From contig VSDK01007345.1 in the NCBI GenBank assembly GCA_009767595.1, positions 94,921 through 158,920 of the forward strand: a DNA stretch of 64,000 bases. Direction: 5' to 3'. The translations under genes were made by a program, and so were the position numbers. The notes below the pieces were generated by a model, which did no database searches, had not been told where the DNA came from, and worked only from the letters and a program-made list of their open reading frames with translations. Positions 1 to 12,058 of this stretch are shown piece by piece; the stretch's first letter is position 1, and the number at the start of each line of letters is the position of its first letter. This DNA is from Symbiodinium kawagutii (Eukaryota; Sar; Dinophyceae; Suessiales; Symbiodiniaceae).

Positions 1-850
1 CACGACAGCACCGCAACACAAGGCACATACGATCAATTTGCAACAAGTGCGAAACCACGAACCAAAAAAACAATTAATTCAAATTATTGGAATTAATTAC
101 AACTGCTATGTCTCAAATCTCGATATCTAGAATTGCTTTTGCGCCAACGCTCACGACAGCACCGCAACACAAGGCACATACGATCAATTTGCAACAAGTG
201 CGAAACCACAAACCAAAAAAACAATTAATTCAAATTATTGGAAAAATTAATTACTGCTATGTCTCAAATCTCGATATCTAGAATTGCTTTTGCGCCAACG
301 CTCACGACAGCACCGCAACACAAGGCACATACGATCAATTTGCAACAAGTGCGAAACCACGAACCAAAAAAACAATTAATTCAAATTATTGGAAAAATTA
401 ATTACTGCTATGTCTCAAATCTCGATATCTAGAATTGCTTTTGCGCCAACGCTCACGACAGCACCGCAACACAAGGCACATACGATCAATTTGCAACAAG
501 TGCGAAACCACGAACCAAAAAAACAATTAATTCAAATTATTGGAAAAATTAATTACTGCTATGTCTCAAATCTCGATATCTAGAATTGCTTTTGCGCCAA
601 CGCTCACGACAGCACCGCAACACAAGGCACATACGATCAATTTGCAACAAGTGCGAAACCACGAACCAAAAAAACAATTAATTCAAATTATTGGAAAAAT
701 TAATTACTGCTATGTCTCAAATCTCGATATCTAGAATTGCTTTTGCGCCAACGCTCACGACAGCACCGCAACACAAGGCATATACGATCAGTTTGCAACA
801 AGTGCGAAGCCAGAAAACAAAAATAGAATTAGATCAAGTCACTGAAATAA
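1..850. repeat. 151-bp tandem satellite, about 5.6 copies
   Basis: A 151-bp unit is repeated head to tail with near identity; successive units start 151 bp apart (for example the same motif at 87, 238, 389, 540 and 691). Each unit contains a short ORF of about 64 codons, but 151 is not a multiple of three and the ORFs overlap end to start, so the ORFs are a by-product of the repeat. The last copy (from about 780) is diverged. The array runs off the left edge of the window. Confidence 0.95.
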
Positions 851-949
851 ATTGTTTACGCCAGAATACTTGAAAGCGGTTTTTTTAGATAAGCGATCTC
901 TAGATGTGCGCCAGCGCTCACGACAACAAAAAACAAACATGGCACATAG

Positions 950-1400
950 GAGCGATTGGGAACATCGAGGACCAATGCAGAACAGCGCCCCAACCAAAGA
1001 CATGTGCGAGCAAGTTGCAACAGCGCTACAACCAAAGACACCTACGACCGTTGTTGGACAGCGCCACAACCAAAGACATGTACGAGCAAGTTGCAACAGC
1101 CCTACAACCAAAGACATCCACGAAAGACATCCACGACCAATGTTGGACAGCGCCACAACCAAAGACATGTACGAGCACGTTGCAGCAGCGCCACAACCAA
1201 AGACATCCACGACCAATGTTGAACAGCGTTGCTACCAAAGACATGTACAAGCAAGATGCAAAAGCGCCACAACAAAAGCCACATATGACAAGGATTGAAC
1301 AGCTCCGCAACCAAAGACAGGCGCGAGCAAGTTCCAACACCACAGCAAGCAATACATTTGAGCAACATGCAGGGTTGACCTGCGCCAAGCAGCAGGGACG
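950..1400. repeat. Degenerate ~38-bp tandem repeat
   Basis: Units of about 36-40 bp share the core CAACCAAAGACATGTACGAG and alternate with variants ending in ATCCACGACC. About ten units are recognisable. Parts resemble the CAACAAGTGCGAAACC section of the adjacent 151-bp satellite, so the two arrays may share an ancestor. Long open frames on both strands follow from the repeat and are not called as genes. Confidence 0.8.
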
Positions 1401-2557
1401 AAAGCAAACGCATTGCCACGTGGAAAAAGCTTCTCTCAATGTGTGCATATTGATTGCACTTAGCAGAGGTGCTAGCAAGGTCAGACATTGTACAAAGCGT
1501 GCAGCGCATCAACTGTCTTGAGCCTTTTTTGTGGATGGAAGGTGCGGGGGCTGCTACTATATAGAAGGGGGACATGCATATATGCAGCCCCCACACCTTC
1601 CTATATACATAGTGATATATATATATATAAACATATATATATATATTGTAATGGGTTTCTTTACATGAGCACATATTTATGATTTCTAAGCACATGTATT
1701 TCCCACACATGCTAACACGGTTCTTGGGGGCACCGGTGCAGCTGCCTTTCATCCCTTTGAAAGCAAACAAGAAAACAGGAACCCATGATGACACTGATGT
1801 GTACAAACCCATGTCAATATTTACCATTCTGGACAAGCTATGAAATCGTCGAACCATTTCCCACGGTTCGCTCCCAGCAGGATATCCAACCTGGATTGTC
1901 CACTGAAGGGGTTGTTGTGGGCAAAGCATTTCCATGGCCGTGCCGCCGTGTTGCCATTCTGGACCGGAATGGGCGTCACTATTTCTTATCATCATCTCAT
2001 TCTCTTGTAATATCAAGCGGTTGGTCAATAATGAGCCTTTGGTCAATTGAACGATCCCCATCCAACGATCAAATTACAACGGAATGAGATTTCACACTGG
2101 TTGCGATTCTCAATCCACTTCGGTTTGCGCTGGATGGCGCGCTTGCTTTTTGCACTGGACGTAGCTGCATGCCTCCCTACAGCTTTCCCACAGTCTCGTG
2201 GCTGCATGCATCCCTGCAGCTTTCTAAGAGTTCCGGTTCCGGTTCCGGTTCCAGTGTTATTGCTGATTTCCTTTATAGGTTTTGCCGGTTGTTGTTCATC
2301 CCTTGATTAGTTTTCCTTATGTTGGGCTGTAATCAAAACCATTGCCCCAAAAAAGAAAAATCACGCTACCATTTGCGTATGTTTGGGTGGCCCCCGAACG
2401 CAACCCTTGGTTCTTCTAGATTTGGGGTGATTGTAGAACCCATCATTGAAGCGCATGCGCTTGAAACCAATTCATGGCAACTATAAACCACCATGGTAAG
2501 ATTTAAAAGGTTAGTTGGTCAAGCTCGTGCATGTTTTTAGTTAACTGGTACCGGATC
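1401..2557. other. Non-coding stretch with small hairpin and simple repeats
   Basis: No convincing exon is visible. It holds an inverted repeat (1539-1555 pairing with 1584-1598, arms GGTGCGGGGGCTGC and its near complement, about 28-bp loop), a TA-rich run at about 1614-1646, and a (GGTTCC)n run at 2229-2253. Confidence 0.5.
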
Positions 2558-5500
2558 CTATGAAGGCAGTTTCGCCATGTACTGGGATAGAGCAATCAAA
2601 TATCGCTCAATTGCCCTTTTCTGAACCGTCGAACCATGACAGTGAACTGCTATGCGTTTCACGCAACCAAGAAAACGTTCATCAGCCCATACATGATGAA
2701 CCCTTGGGTTCAACCTGTTCACCAACACATCCCTAGCAACATGCCACAAATAATGATGCTTGGGACGAAGCTTGAAGCACATGATGCTTCGGTGCCAACA
2801 CCAGGCTGAGAGGAACTCAGTAGAGCGAAGGTGGATATGTAGAAGCCGTGATATTTCCTAGGTTCGGAAGCGAGAATTTAGTTAGCACAGTAACCAGTGG
2901 TTCCAAGTGGCACAGGCTAGTCTATCATCAACCGCTTACCTCCAAACAATATAGGGGGGCACACCAACAATCAATGGAACATATGAAGCTAACCGCACCA
3001 TCTACACTAGGTAGCACATCTACCATTCAGAGGTTTGACAAGTGCTCTTTGATGAAGGCAGGCGACAGAGGCCTCATCCGCTCCCAACACCAAACCAGCT
3101 TCGTCCATCAGCGACTGAGCTTGCGCCAACGTGTAGCTGCAAACCGAAAGCTGCTTCAGGACCGGATCATCCTGAGTGAGACGCTTGCAGAAGTTGCTGG
3201 GCTGTCACGGTTGGGCTGCGACTGGTTGGAGATCAAAAGGGGTATGCCTACACATGGAAACATGTCAAGGAATGATGATTATATAAGTAGATATAAAGAA
3301 TGATAATTGTAAACATACATGTTTATTTACACGTATGTTGGGAAACAACCAAACAAAAGTATGTAATGTTAATGAATATCAAAATACGTTCATACATATG
3401 AATTATTTAGGCATTTAAAGAAGTCCTAAAACATACACTGTTAGATATTGACCTGCAATGCGTAGACATGTTTCTATCCCAAGGTTCGGTATGTTCAGTG
3501 ACTTCAGCAACTTTCTGGGCAATCCACCAAACCATCACTCGGATATGAGCAGCTTTGAATCGGCTACCAAGCTCGCAATAGTCATCGTTTCCGAAACTGC
3601 AGTTTGCAACCGTCAGCAGCCTTCGGGGCAGGTAAATCCTCGGTGCATAGGTAGACACCGGTTCCCATAAAGAAATGTTACAATCCCGAAAATTTGGGGG
3701 ATGAATAAATAAAACCTGTTTATATAATTCCTTACAGGGCACTTGTGTTCCTTGCAATCTTGCTTCATCTCCAGGCCAACTCGTTTTAGGAATTCTGCAT
3801 CCGACTCATTAGGCTCATAGTGAAATCCCCAAAGTCGCAAAATCTTCAAGCAGCTTGGGATGTGGTTCTTGGCTGTCCCCAGGTAAATGAGGTGCATGAT
3901 ATCAAAAGATATGGTTTCGAATTGAAATCCAGGCACAGCTAGCCAGGGTGTTCGCTTCCGCGCAGTCCTCAAATAATCCCTGTGATCTTTGCAAGTACCA
4001 GCATATGGAGCATCTACTGCCATGTTTTTGTAAGTCAAGTCAACAGGCCAATTATCCTGCGGCTGCACAGCCGCACACCGATCACAAACCTTCTTACAAA
4101 GGTAGTAGTTCTCCAGAACGTGGCACTGCATTCGGGCCTTCAGGTCGGCTTTGAAGGTCATGTAGATCAACCTGGGAGGGTCGGCTTTGAAAGTCATGTA
4201 GATCAAGCTGGGAGCTGATAATCACAAGCCCTTAGCAAGACATGTGGTAATATTTTGTTCTCGACAAGTATAACGACATGAGTGCGATAAAATCAATGCA
4301 TATTCTTTCTTTGTCACTGACTGGTGACCATCACAACATGTTTGGGGTATCCTAAAGACATGCAGCGTCATTTTTCCATATACCAAATAATGTGTTTATG
4401 ATGTGTATCTTGGAATGTGAAAAAGTAAACCATTTGAATCTAGGTACTTGAAGCCGTTGGCCAGCGGTTTCCCAGCCAGGCCAGCCCTGAAGGATCCCAC
4501 TTCGAACTCCTCGCCATAGAAACCGCGTTCAGGATAAACCCCCAAACCACCATAGTGCAAGCTCCACGCCACCAGATCGGCGAGGGTTTTGTTCACACCT
4601 TGCCGTACCTGAGAGTTCCCCGGGCAAGCAACCATGATATTCCATTATGGTCCTAACATTTTGGCGACCTTATCAACTTCCATTACCATCGAAATCATCA
4701 TACAATGACCCAACAAAAGGAGAGAACAATTCAGATATCAAAGCATGGCCGAAAATCCGCGTCATCACTCATTTGTGTTTCGCAAACCAGGGAAATAGGA
4801 TAGCGGCTGGCCAAGCAATTGCCACCAGAACCGCATTGGAAGGCACTGGTCCAGCTTGTTACAAAGTATTCGGTGTCCCTGTGAAATTCTGCGCCGTCAG
4901 CATGAAGGGCACAAGGGATGGTTTTGGATAACTCTGCATCGGTGAAATTGTGAAGAACTTGGTGGTATTGGTACGCTTTCAATCCTCTGAGATGGCGCCA
5001 GAACTTGGCTACGGAATCACCATCATGGCCGCCACACATCATACTTCGAAACTGGCAGGGTTGCGCAATGCTTTCTAATACTGTTTTCTAATACTGCACT
5101 TACTTTTGGATACCATGTAGGTGGTGCAACATGGGAACCTATATAGAAGCCCTCCCCCAGCCTTTCTTTCACCCATGCTGTACAAAGCGCCAAAGACCTC
5201 GTGGGGCAACAAGGTGCTTGCCTCCACCGTCTGAGGCTCTTCGTCTTTTTCCACCTGGGGCGTACCAGATTGAATCTCGGTGGCTTGAAGTGGGCACCCC
5301 ATACAGGATTTGGTGGAAAAATCATTAGCGGCTTTCCACCCCAAGAAATAAAAACCAATCAGGGTATGTTATCAATCCAGGAACCCCTAAAAAGAAGACC
5401 CTCTCAAGAAAGGTTATTCATGAATGTTTGGCTGCATTTCGCAGAATGAGCCATGCCTGCAGTGTCAGTTCGATGGTGTATGGTTCCAAGCAGAAATTGT

Positions 5501-5777
5501 TTGCCCCACGCAGCAATCGTTGGAAATCCCGCTCTGTGTTCCCATCACATCTTCCATGCGCACCGCAAGCAGCTATGCTTTCCACATGTGGGTGAACTTT
5601 ATGCGAAGCATCACTGGTCACAGCTCTAGCGATTTCTGCAGCGGTTTGTATGTGGGTCTCCCCCCTCCCGACAAGCTCCATCAACTTGTCCACCACAGCG
5701 GATTGTCCTGTGGTCACAGTTTCCCTTTTGCGCCTTTTTCCATTCCTGTAGTCACCTGGCCACACGGTGGGTAGCAA
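2558..5777 (-). CDS. Multi-exon transposase-like dinoflagellate repeat-family protein
   Basis: At least eight minus-strand exons can be chained: about 5777-5430, 5340-5110, 5040-4740, 4635-4440, 4195-3740, 3680-3440, 3205-3000 and 2790-2558 (stop at 2558). Readable landmarks in order are PCALHADGAEFHRDTEYF, LVAWSLHYGGLGVYPERGF, a two-cysteine CDRCAAVQP segment, ETISFDIMHLIYLGTAKNH, SRFKAAHIRVMVWW, and near the C-terminus RPKHHYLWHVARDV and HCHGSTVQKRAIERYLIAL. I recognise this order from a large uncharacterised family that recurs in dinoflagellate genomes; the D-x-MH-x-x-YLG motif is reminiscent of TNP2-like (CACTA) transposases, but this is inference. A possible extra 5' exon lies at 5796-5987. 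Exact splice sites were not fixed. It could be an intron-bearing, domesticated mobile-element gene or an ordinary multigene family. Confidence 0.65.
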
Positions 5778-6078
5778 GCTGAAAACAAGGGGTAATCACT
5801 CAAGAGAAAGCTGACAAGCTAAGGTGGGGGTCAATCTAGAAGGGACGCTTTCTGATGACGACCAAAACCCATTATGTGGATTGAAGTGAAACTGTTGACC
5901 AGCAGTCAATTTTCTCGCGTAATCTGGTTTGCTTTGAATCCTCTGAACGGCGCTCGAACTCCCCATGCTGTTCACAGCATGCCCCACTGAGCAACATCTA
6001 AGTTCAGATGGGAAGCAAAATCTAAACAGTTTCTTTCACTGCGCTGGGGCAAGTCTAAGCCCCGGCAATGATACGAAA
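5778..6078. other. Intergenic or 5' exon region
   Basis: Between the stop of the lysine-rich gene (6079) and the first clear exon of the next minus-strand gene. A minus-strand open frame at 5796-5987 may be an upstream exon; otherwise nothing recognisable. Confidence 0.35.
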
Positions 6079-9000
6079 TCACTTTGCTGCCGCTTTGGCT
6101 TTGGCTTTACCACTGGCTCGGCTCTTTGATGCGGGTCTCAGCATGGCATTTGCAGATGCCTTGCAGGGGCAACAGGTATATAAATCAGGTGCCCAAGTAA
6201 TATGTTCTTTGATTGCTTGTTCAACTTAGAAATCAACACGTTTTGTTTACATCCATCCATCTATATCCCCAATAATTATGATCGGTTGGTTGAATTTGAT
6301 TCACTGAGTTTCAAATGATTTTGATTAACCCCCACCTCAGCTTTTGTGTACCACTCACCAGCTTTCTCGACTTTCTTCATCATTTTCTTGATCTCGCTTT
6401 CGTTGGGGTTTTCCTCATGGATAGCCTTCTTCAGTGCACCATAGCGGGTCTCCATAGACACAGCATGTTTCATCAGCTGTCCTGCTAGCTCAGCAGCATA
6501 CGCAATGCCTCCAAGCTGGATGGATTTCCCCCTTGCCTTTGTCGACTGATCGAGGATAGCGCCAAGCTGACTTTTCGCAGACCTTTGCGGTGGTGGATGG
6601 CTGCGCTATGGCTGGATGAGTACGAGAAGGATTTGAAACTTGGAAAGGTTTGGGATTCTGACTCTGGGCTGAAACACAGAATGAATGACATTTGCAATGC
6701 ATCGCAGTGATGGAAATGCGAAAGCTGAAATCCGAATCCATATGATTAGAAGAATTTAGACGCAAGTCACTCTGGGCTTGGGATGTGATTCAGGAAACAT
6801 GAGGGGGGGAGTAAGCCATAGAAATCATGAGTTTTGTGCCAATGGGTGTTCAACTGAATGCTGATTATCAGGCTTGAGGTGCTGATTCAAAAGTGAAGCC
6901 GCTCTCAGGTATTGATGGAACTACCTCGAACCTGGATCTACCTGGATCTACTTGGACCTACTGGCAAACTACAGTGCCTTGATGTGAAATAGATGAACCT
7001 GTCCAAATAAAGCCGCCATCTTACTATATGTACGATTATAGCCATGCCAGCTTACCCAACAGAAAGCCAGGACTAGTACCCAAAGAACTGCTTCTTGAGG
7101 CCCCGGCTCAACAACTGTTTTGGGTTCCACTTGCTCAGCCTCCCCATTCTTTGGAGTCTTCGCTTTCTTTGGCTTGGCAACCTTGGCAGCCTCTTTTCCA
7201 TCGTCGTCCATAGCCTGAAACATTGCCACCTTCCCTTGCTCAGTAGCTGCTTTGATGGAGGGCAAAGCACCTGCAGGAAGTGGACCAGTTTCACCGGTCA
7301 AAGCGTTGAAAACCTCCTTTGTCAATCTTTTCCTGGCAACAGCCCTGGTCTCTTCGCCAGTTTCGTCATCCTGCCGTAAGAGCCGTCCCTGTGGCATGTA
7401 GTACCACTTCTCCTGGAAAGCAATGAGGCAAAATGTCCATATCAGCTAATGACCAACCCAAGTGACATTGGAAGCAAGCAGGATGGAGAATAGGAGAATC
7501 CTATCAAGAAATAGTTCGCAGGAAAGGCAATGGTTCTAGGACAGGAAAAAAGGATTCAACATGTTTTCAAATTGAACATGGGTACTAACATTTTTGCAAC
7601 ACCTGTCCATGGGATCATCGGGCCAATCATAGTCAGGGTAACAAAGGCCAGCAGCTTCTCGCTTTTGGATCAAAGCTTGGAACTTGTCGTCGTTGTTCAG
7701 TTGCTGCTTGAGGGTCTTCGCTTGCACTGCAGTCCAATCTTTTCTGGCAAGGTTTTTGGTTTTGGACCAGCGCTGGGCCTCGCACTCCACCTTGTCCCAG
7801 TCACCCTCAAAGTCCAAAAACAGTCCGAAAATGTCCTGCTTCTGGCGTTTCAGCAGCGGCTGAAGCGACGATGGAAAAGTGCCATTCTTGATCTGCCTGT
7901 CCATCTTGTCCCACTCCTTTTTGTGGGTGGTGCCTTAGCAGTGTAGCGTAGGCGCTGGACCCATGCCAAGAAGAAAAGCGCAGAGCCATTAGTCAACACT
8001 AGTCCCTTCTTTCATAGTTTCGCCAAAGAGGTTGTTTGAACTTAAATACATGTAATCGGTTTGATGATATGGCAATAAATGATAAATATGTTCTCTCGAA
8101 AACAAGCTTTGATTGCCTAATGTTTTCCAATGTCCCCCCATGTTCTGACTAATTTGTGCGAGTTGCTGTTTCTCACGGTGGTTTCCACTGCTTGAGTAAG
8201 CTCCTCTTTGCCCTTTGCCTGTGCTTCGCCCTCTGCATTTTCTTCCTCTGCTTTTCCTTCATTTGCTTCTGGTTCTTCTTGGTTCTCCTCCTCGTCCTGA
8301 GCTTCTTCCGGAAGCTGCTCAGCTTCCGAGTCCGAACTGTCCACCGCCTGACCATTCTCTTTTTCCAGCGCCTCCTGTCCTTCTTTCCTCTCTTCCATCA
8401 GATGATCCAGGAAGCTATCCCTGCTAATTTCACTTGATGCATCTTCATCGCTGCTTACTTCCTGGTCTTCCACCTGATCTTCCTCCTCACCTTCTTCGGA
8501 TCCTTCCTCCTTACCTTCCTCCTCATCTTCATTTTCACTTGCCTCCTCAGCTTCCGAAGCATCGCTTTCCTCATCACCATCGACTTCACTCTTCTCCTCC
8601 TCATTCTCCTTTTCTCTCTCTGGCCCTTTCACATTGCGCAGGTTCTCTAAGTTGCTATGATTCTTTGCGTTCTTCTCTTTCTCAAGCTGTTGCACATCTT
8701 CCTTCATTTTTTCGAAATATTCCAACATTCCAGCTCCGTCCATTTCTGCCTCAGCCTCCGCTTCCTCCATAGCAGCCTGCAGGTCCTTGTTCAGCTTCAT
8801 CTTTTCAAAGTGCTGCTGTGCTCTTTCCTGGTTGGTAACGCTGGAACTGGAACTGTACTGCCATGCGCTAGCGTCTGTTTTGGCACTGCTTTCAGATGGA
8901 GACTTCATCCTCAACCTTCTGGGAGGTGGTGTCACCGGTGCTGGCAAGCTTGATTTCGTCAACTGCTGCTGCAGCTGCGACATCTTCTTCTTTGCATCTT

Positions 9001-9562
9001 CATCCTTCTCCTTCTTCTTTGCATCTTCATCCCTCTCCTTCTCCTTTGCATCTTTATCCTTCTCCTTCTTCTTTGCATCTTCATCCTTCTGCTTCTTATC
9101 CTTCTTCTTATCCTTCTTCTTATCCTTCTTCTCCTTAGCCTTCTCCATCTCCTGCTTTGCCTTGTTCGCTTGCTCCTGTCTGCCCTCAATGATCACCACT
9201 TTCTTTTCACCTTTCTTGCCTTCAGTCGCTTTCACCTTCTGAGCGTCATCCTCTTCTTTGCCTGTCTTCTGCTTCTTCTTGCCATTATTGGCAACTGCTG
9301 CCATTTGAAGAACCTCTTCCTGGATGCGCTTTGAGCTTTCCTTGCTGACAGTCTTGTCAGCTGCTTTCGATTGCTTGTCCTTTCCTGGCTTGTCAACCTT
9401 TCGTGCCTGTTTCTGCTTTGTCTCAGCCGGAGCCCTGTCTTTTGCCTTCTCACTTGCTTTGCTTGCCTTTGTCTTGTTACCTGGCTTTCCCTGGTCTTTG
9501 GATGGTTTCTTGAGCGCTGATTCCCGAGCTTTTCCCATCTCAGAAGCCTTGGTTTTCGCCAT
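6079..9562 (-). CDS. Lysine-rich multi-exon protein, function unknown
   Basis: The minus-strand chain begins at an ATG at 9562 (MAKTKASEMGKARES); an upstream in-frame ATG at 9622 is less attractive. Exon 1 (about 9562-8130) is extremely Lys/Glu/Asp/Ala-rich, with KKEKDEDA-type repeats, then acidic blocks. Exon 2 (about 7930-7605) reads KKEWDKMDRQIKNGTFPSSL and ends near YDWPDDPMDR. Exon 3 (about 7405-7080) reads KWYYMPQGRLLRQDDETGEE and ends before a GTACTAG donor. Exon 4 (about 6560-6335) contains MKHAVSMETRYGALKKAIHE. The last exon (about 6165-6079) ends SKSRASGKAKAKAAAK then TGA. The charged, low-complexity head and basic tail suggest a nucleic-acid-binding or nuclear protein, but no known domain is recognised. 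The overall plan resembles other uncharacterised dinoflagellate proteins. Confidence 0.65.
8975..9135 (-). repeat. In-frame coding microsatellite (KKEKDEDA units)
   Basis: Within exon 1 of the lysine-rich gene, 27- to 30-bp units encode KKEKDEDAK-like repeats, followed by KKDKKKDKK units. The repeat keeps the frame, so length change would alter protein length without breaking it. Confidence 0.8.
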
Positions 9563-10225
9563 AACGCCACACTGCCAAATGTGGCTCCAAAAGTAGATCT
9601 TTAAGGAAATCCCTTGAGCCATGAAGCAAGAATAGTGGTGTGTAGTGACGACATCAGCGATAGAATCAATGGATTCCTGGTTGGTTTCTACATGTTTCTA
9701 CAAATCGCGGCATTTCGCTACAAATCGCATCAATATCTCTCCAAATCGCAGCATTGAAATGTGATGATTTCTTGATTTTTTTTCATGGATGGAAAAAATC
9801 TCGAGGTTTGGCATGTTTAGGTTCCATTTGACACCCCTGGTCCCTGGCAGCCCTCATCCAAGCCTGCAGTGGCCTTTGCGCGTTTCAGTACCAATCGCAC
9901 CATTGAATCACCTGCGGTGGCCGATATCAAAGCTGGAGAACATAGTAAACTTCTGTCTTTTGGGGTGACCTCAGCCAATAGCTATAATGGTTCCACTGAA
10001 TTTCACTCAACCGCCAATTGATGAAGACCACATGTTGAAGCGGCAGCCGATGAACATTATCAAACTATTGAGACATACACTGTTTGCATATTTTTTCAGC
10101 TTGCGACAGGTCCCCAAGTCGCGGTTTCGCTGTTTCATGGGCATCAGTATGAAGCACCACAGAGATCAAGTTTGATGTGGGTATGCCACACATCTAGAAT
10201 TAAATTGGATCTCCCTTTTCAAAGA
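9563..10225. other. Intergenic spacer
   Basis: No exon-like sequence. A short direct repeat (CTACAAATCGCR / CCAAATCGCAGC type) occurs three times at about 9702-9753. Otherwise nothing seen. Confidence 0.4.
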
Positions 10226-11848
10226 TCACTGTTTGGCTAGGTATTGGAAAACGGGCTTCAGGTTGGCCAGTTTCATCCACCGTTGGTTTGGCGCATCCGC
10301 CATGTTCAAGAAGTAAAGCTGATCCATCGCCCCATCACATTCGTTCTTGCGCAGCCCGCTCTTCAGGAACTTGGCTGCGCTTCGCTGGTGCTGTTTGAGA
10401 TGGAGGGACCGCACTTTGGCCACTGCTCGACCAAACCTGGGCCATCAAGGGGAAGTAACCCAAATAGTGCTTGGAGCAGTTCTGGGTGCACATGTGAAAC
10501 ATTGTTGGTGAATAGATGAGCTAAAACTAAAACACATATTTGATTTGGGGCCTCACTGGAGATACCCAGATCTAGGTTACAAACTGTGGATTATTTTCCT
10601 CGATGGTGATGGGACATTGGATACTTCCCAAACAAAAAGCGCATACTGTAATAGAACCGAAGAACAAATGTGGATAACTTTGACTGCCCTTCAAAGACGT
10701 GCCACCAGTGACTCGATCTTTGCCTTCAGAATCAACATAATGCGTCACCATGTTGGGGTTGGAAGGTCGAAGAGAGCGGTCTGCAAACTGCTCTATATCC
10801 TGAAGCTCTGGATTACCTTGGCGTAGCAATGACGAATCATCATGAAATGAAACCCATACCAGAACTGAGTTGGGTGCCTTTTGTTTAAAAATAGATGGGT
10901 AAAAGGAACAAAACATTGCAATTCAGTTATTCGATCCAAAGGCACTGGTATAGATCCAGATTGGTTTCATGGAGTCTGCTCCGAAATGCCCCAGGCTACA
11001 GGAAACACGGTATACACTGACATTCGCCAATCTCATCATTTGCTGGAACAAAGTGTGTTCTGCCAACAAACTGTTCTTCGGTTGCTCCAAGCACCACCAA
11101 ACACGTTTGGCCATAGCTAGGATCAGCAAGATGCATACCCGAGATACCATGATGTTTCCCTCCAAGGTAGAACCAACATTGGAACCCATGGGCCGCGAAG
11201 TGCTTCTGCCAGTCGATCCCCTGCTCCTGAGTAGCTTACAGATAACTGTCGGTTGACCACTAGTTCTGAAGGGTCTCAGGTGAATCAACCAACCAACAAA
11301 GACATACCCCCACACCCAAATCTAAAAAGTAAATTAAGCGCAGCTATTGATCATGTAGATCCATGTGGAACAAACAGGAGCCGTCCACAAGAATCCGGCA
11401 GGTTTGAGATTCAAGACTTGAAACACCATGTTTGCGAAACCTGTTGGGGTCATGATGTTCTGTTCCTCGCCAAATCGGATATCCATAGGCAATGCATGTC
11501 GACGCTCCTGGGGTGAGCAAGATCAAACATGCTGGCCTCAAATGAAACCTGGTAGCTGACTTGTTTAAAACATATCTGATATCGTAAGAAGAATAATGAA
11601 CAATCATTTGAAAAGAATGGGCAATGGAAACTGACTGACCCCCCTAAACATTAAGCATGTTGAATTGAACCTTCAAAACCAGTTCTCATTGGATCATTTT
11701 TTGGGCAAACCCTGTCCGCATGCTCCCCCTTTGTAATGGAGCAGTCCCCAGCAAAAAGCTCGACACTGTCCGTTGGATTGCTCCAATCCAACCCTGGGCA
11801 AGCGAAGATAGCCGTGCACAGGGCCAGTATGACCTTGCAGGGACGCAA
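10226..11848 (-). CDS. VELFAG-motif dinoflagellate protein, possibly DNA-methyltransferase-like fold
   Basis: Five minus-strand exons join in frame: about 11848-11711, 11507-11353, 11226-10946, 10864-10666 and 10436-10226 (stop). Landmarks in order: hydrophobic N-terminus VILALCTAIFACPGLDW, then DSVELFAGDCSITKGE, then MDIRFGEEQNIMTPTGFANM, AGFLWTAPVCSTWIYM, SRGSTGRSTSRPMG, RVWWCLEQPKNS, MVTHYVDSEGKDRVTGG, SYPHLFGRAVAKVRS and the C-terminus LANLKPVFQYLAKQ. This order of motifs recurs in a large uncharacterised dinoflagellate family. The ELFAG segment resembles the S-adenosylmethionine-binding motif I of cytosine-5 methyltransferases, and APVCST sits where a Pro-Cys motif would be, but catalytic function is inference. 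Most junctions are GT-AG; the second intron is best explained as GA-AG. The true start is uncertain because a stop lies just upstream of the first exon, so another 5' exon probably exists. A GTG or TTG start is not claimed. Confidence 0.75.
11227..11352 (-). other. Predicted GA-AG intron
   Basis: Reading on the minus strand, the exon ending TGGATCTACAT is followed by GATCAA, and the next exon starts after CTCAG with GAGCAGGGG. Only splicing before GA joins the conserved text WIYM to SRGSTGRS in frame; no GT donor in the vicinity does so. Non-GT donors (GC, GA) are known in dinoflagellates. Confidence 0.6.
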
Positions 11849-12058
11849 TGGGGAGCATGACTATCATGACTATCCAATCAAAATAGATGACTTTCCAGGA
11901 CGAAGGATCCACCAATGTTGTTTTGTTCAGAACCGGTCGTTGTTAGTTGATTGCCGCCCTAGTTGTGATGGTGCACTAAACCAATTGGCCCCCTCCAAGT
12001 GCACTACTGCGCAAGCATGCCTGGCTTTTGGGGGTTGGACCCTCAGGATTTGGTCAAC

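Noticed and set aside
87..873. Five consecutive ~64-codon ORFs with nearly identical proteins
   Set aside because: They come from a 151-bp satellite whose period is not a multiple of three; each ORF simply restarts in the next unit.
8156..9242. Plus-strand Ser/Phe/Leu-rich ORFs
   Set aside because: Antisense shadows of the Lys/Glu-rich exon of the minus-strand gene.
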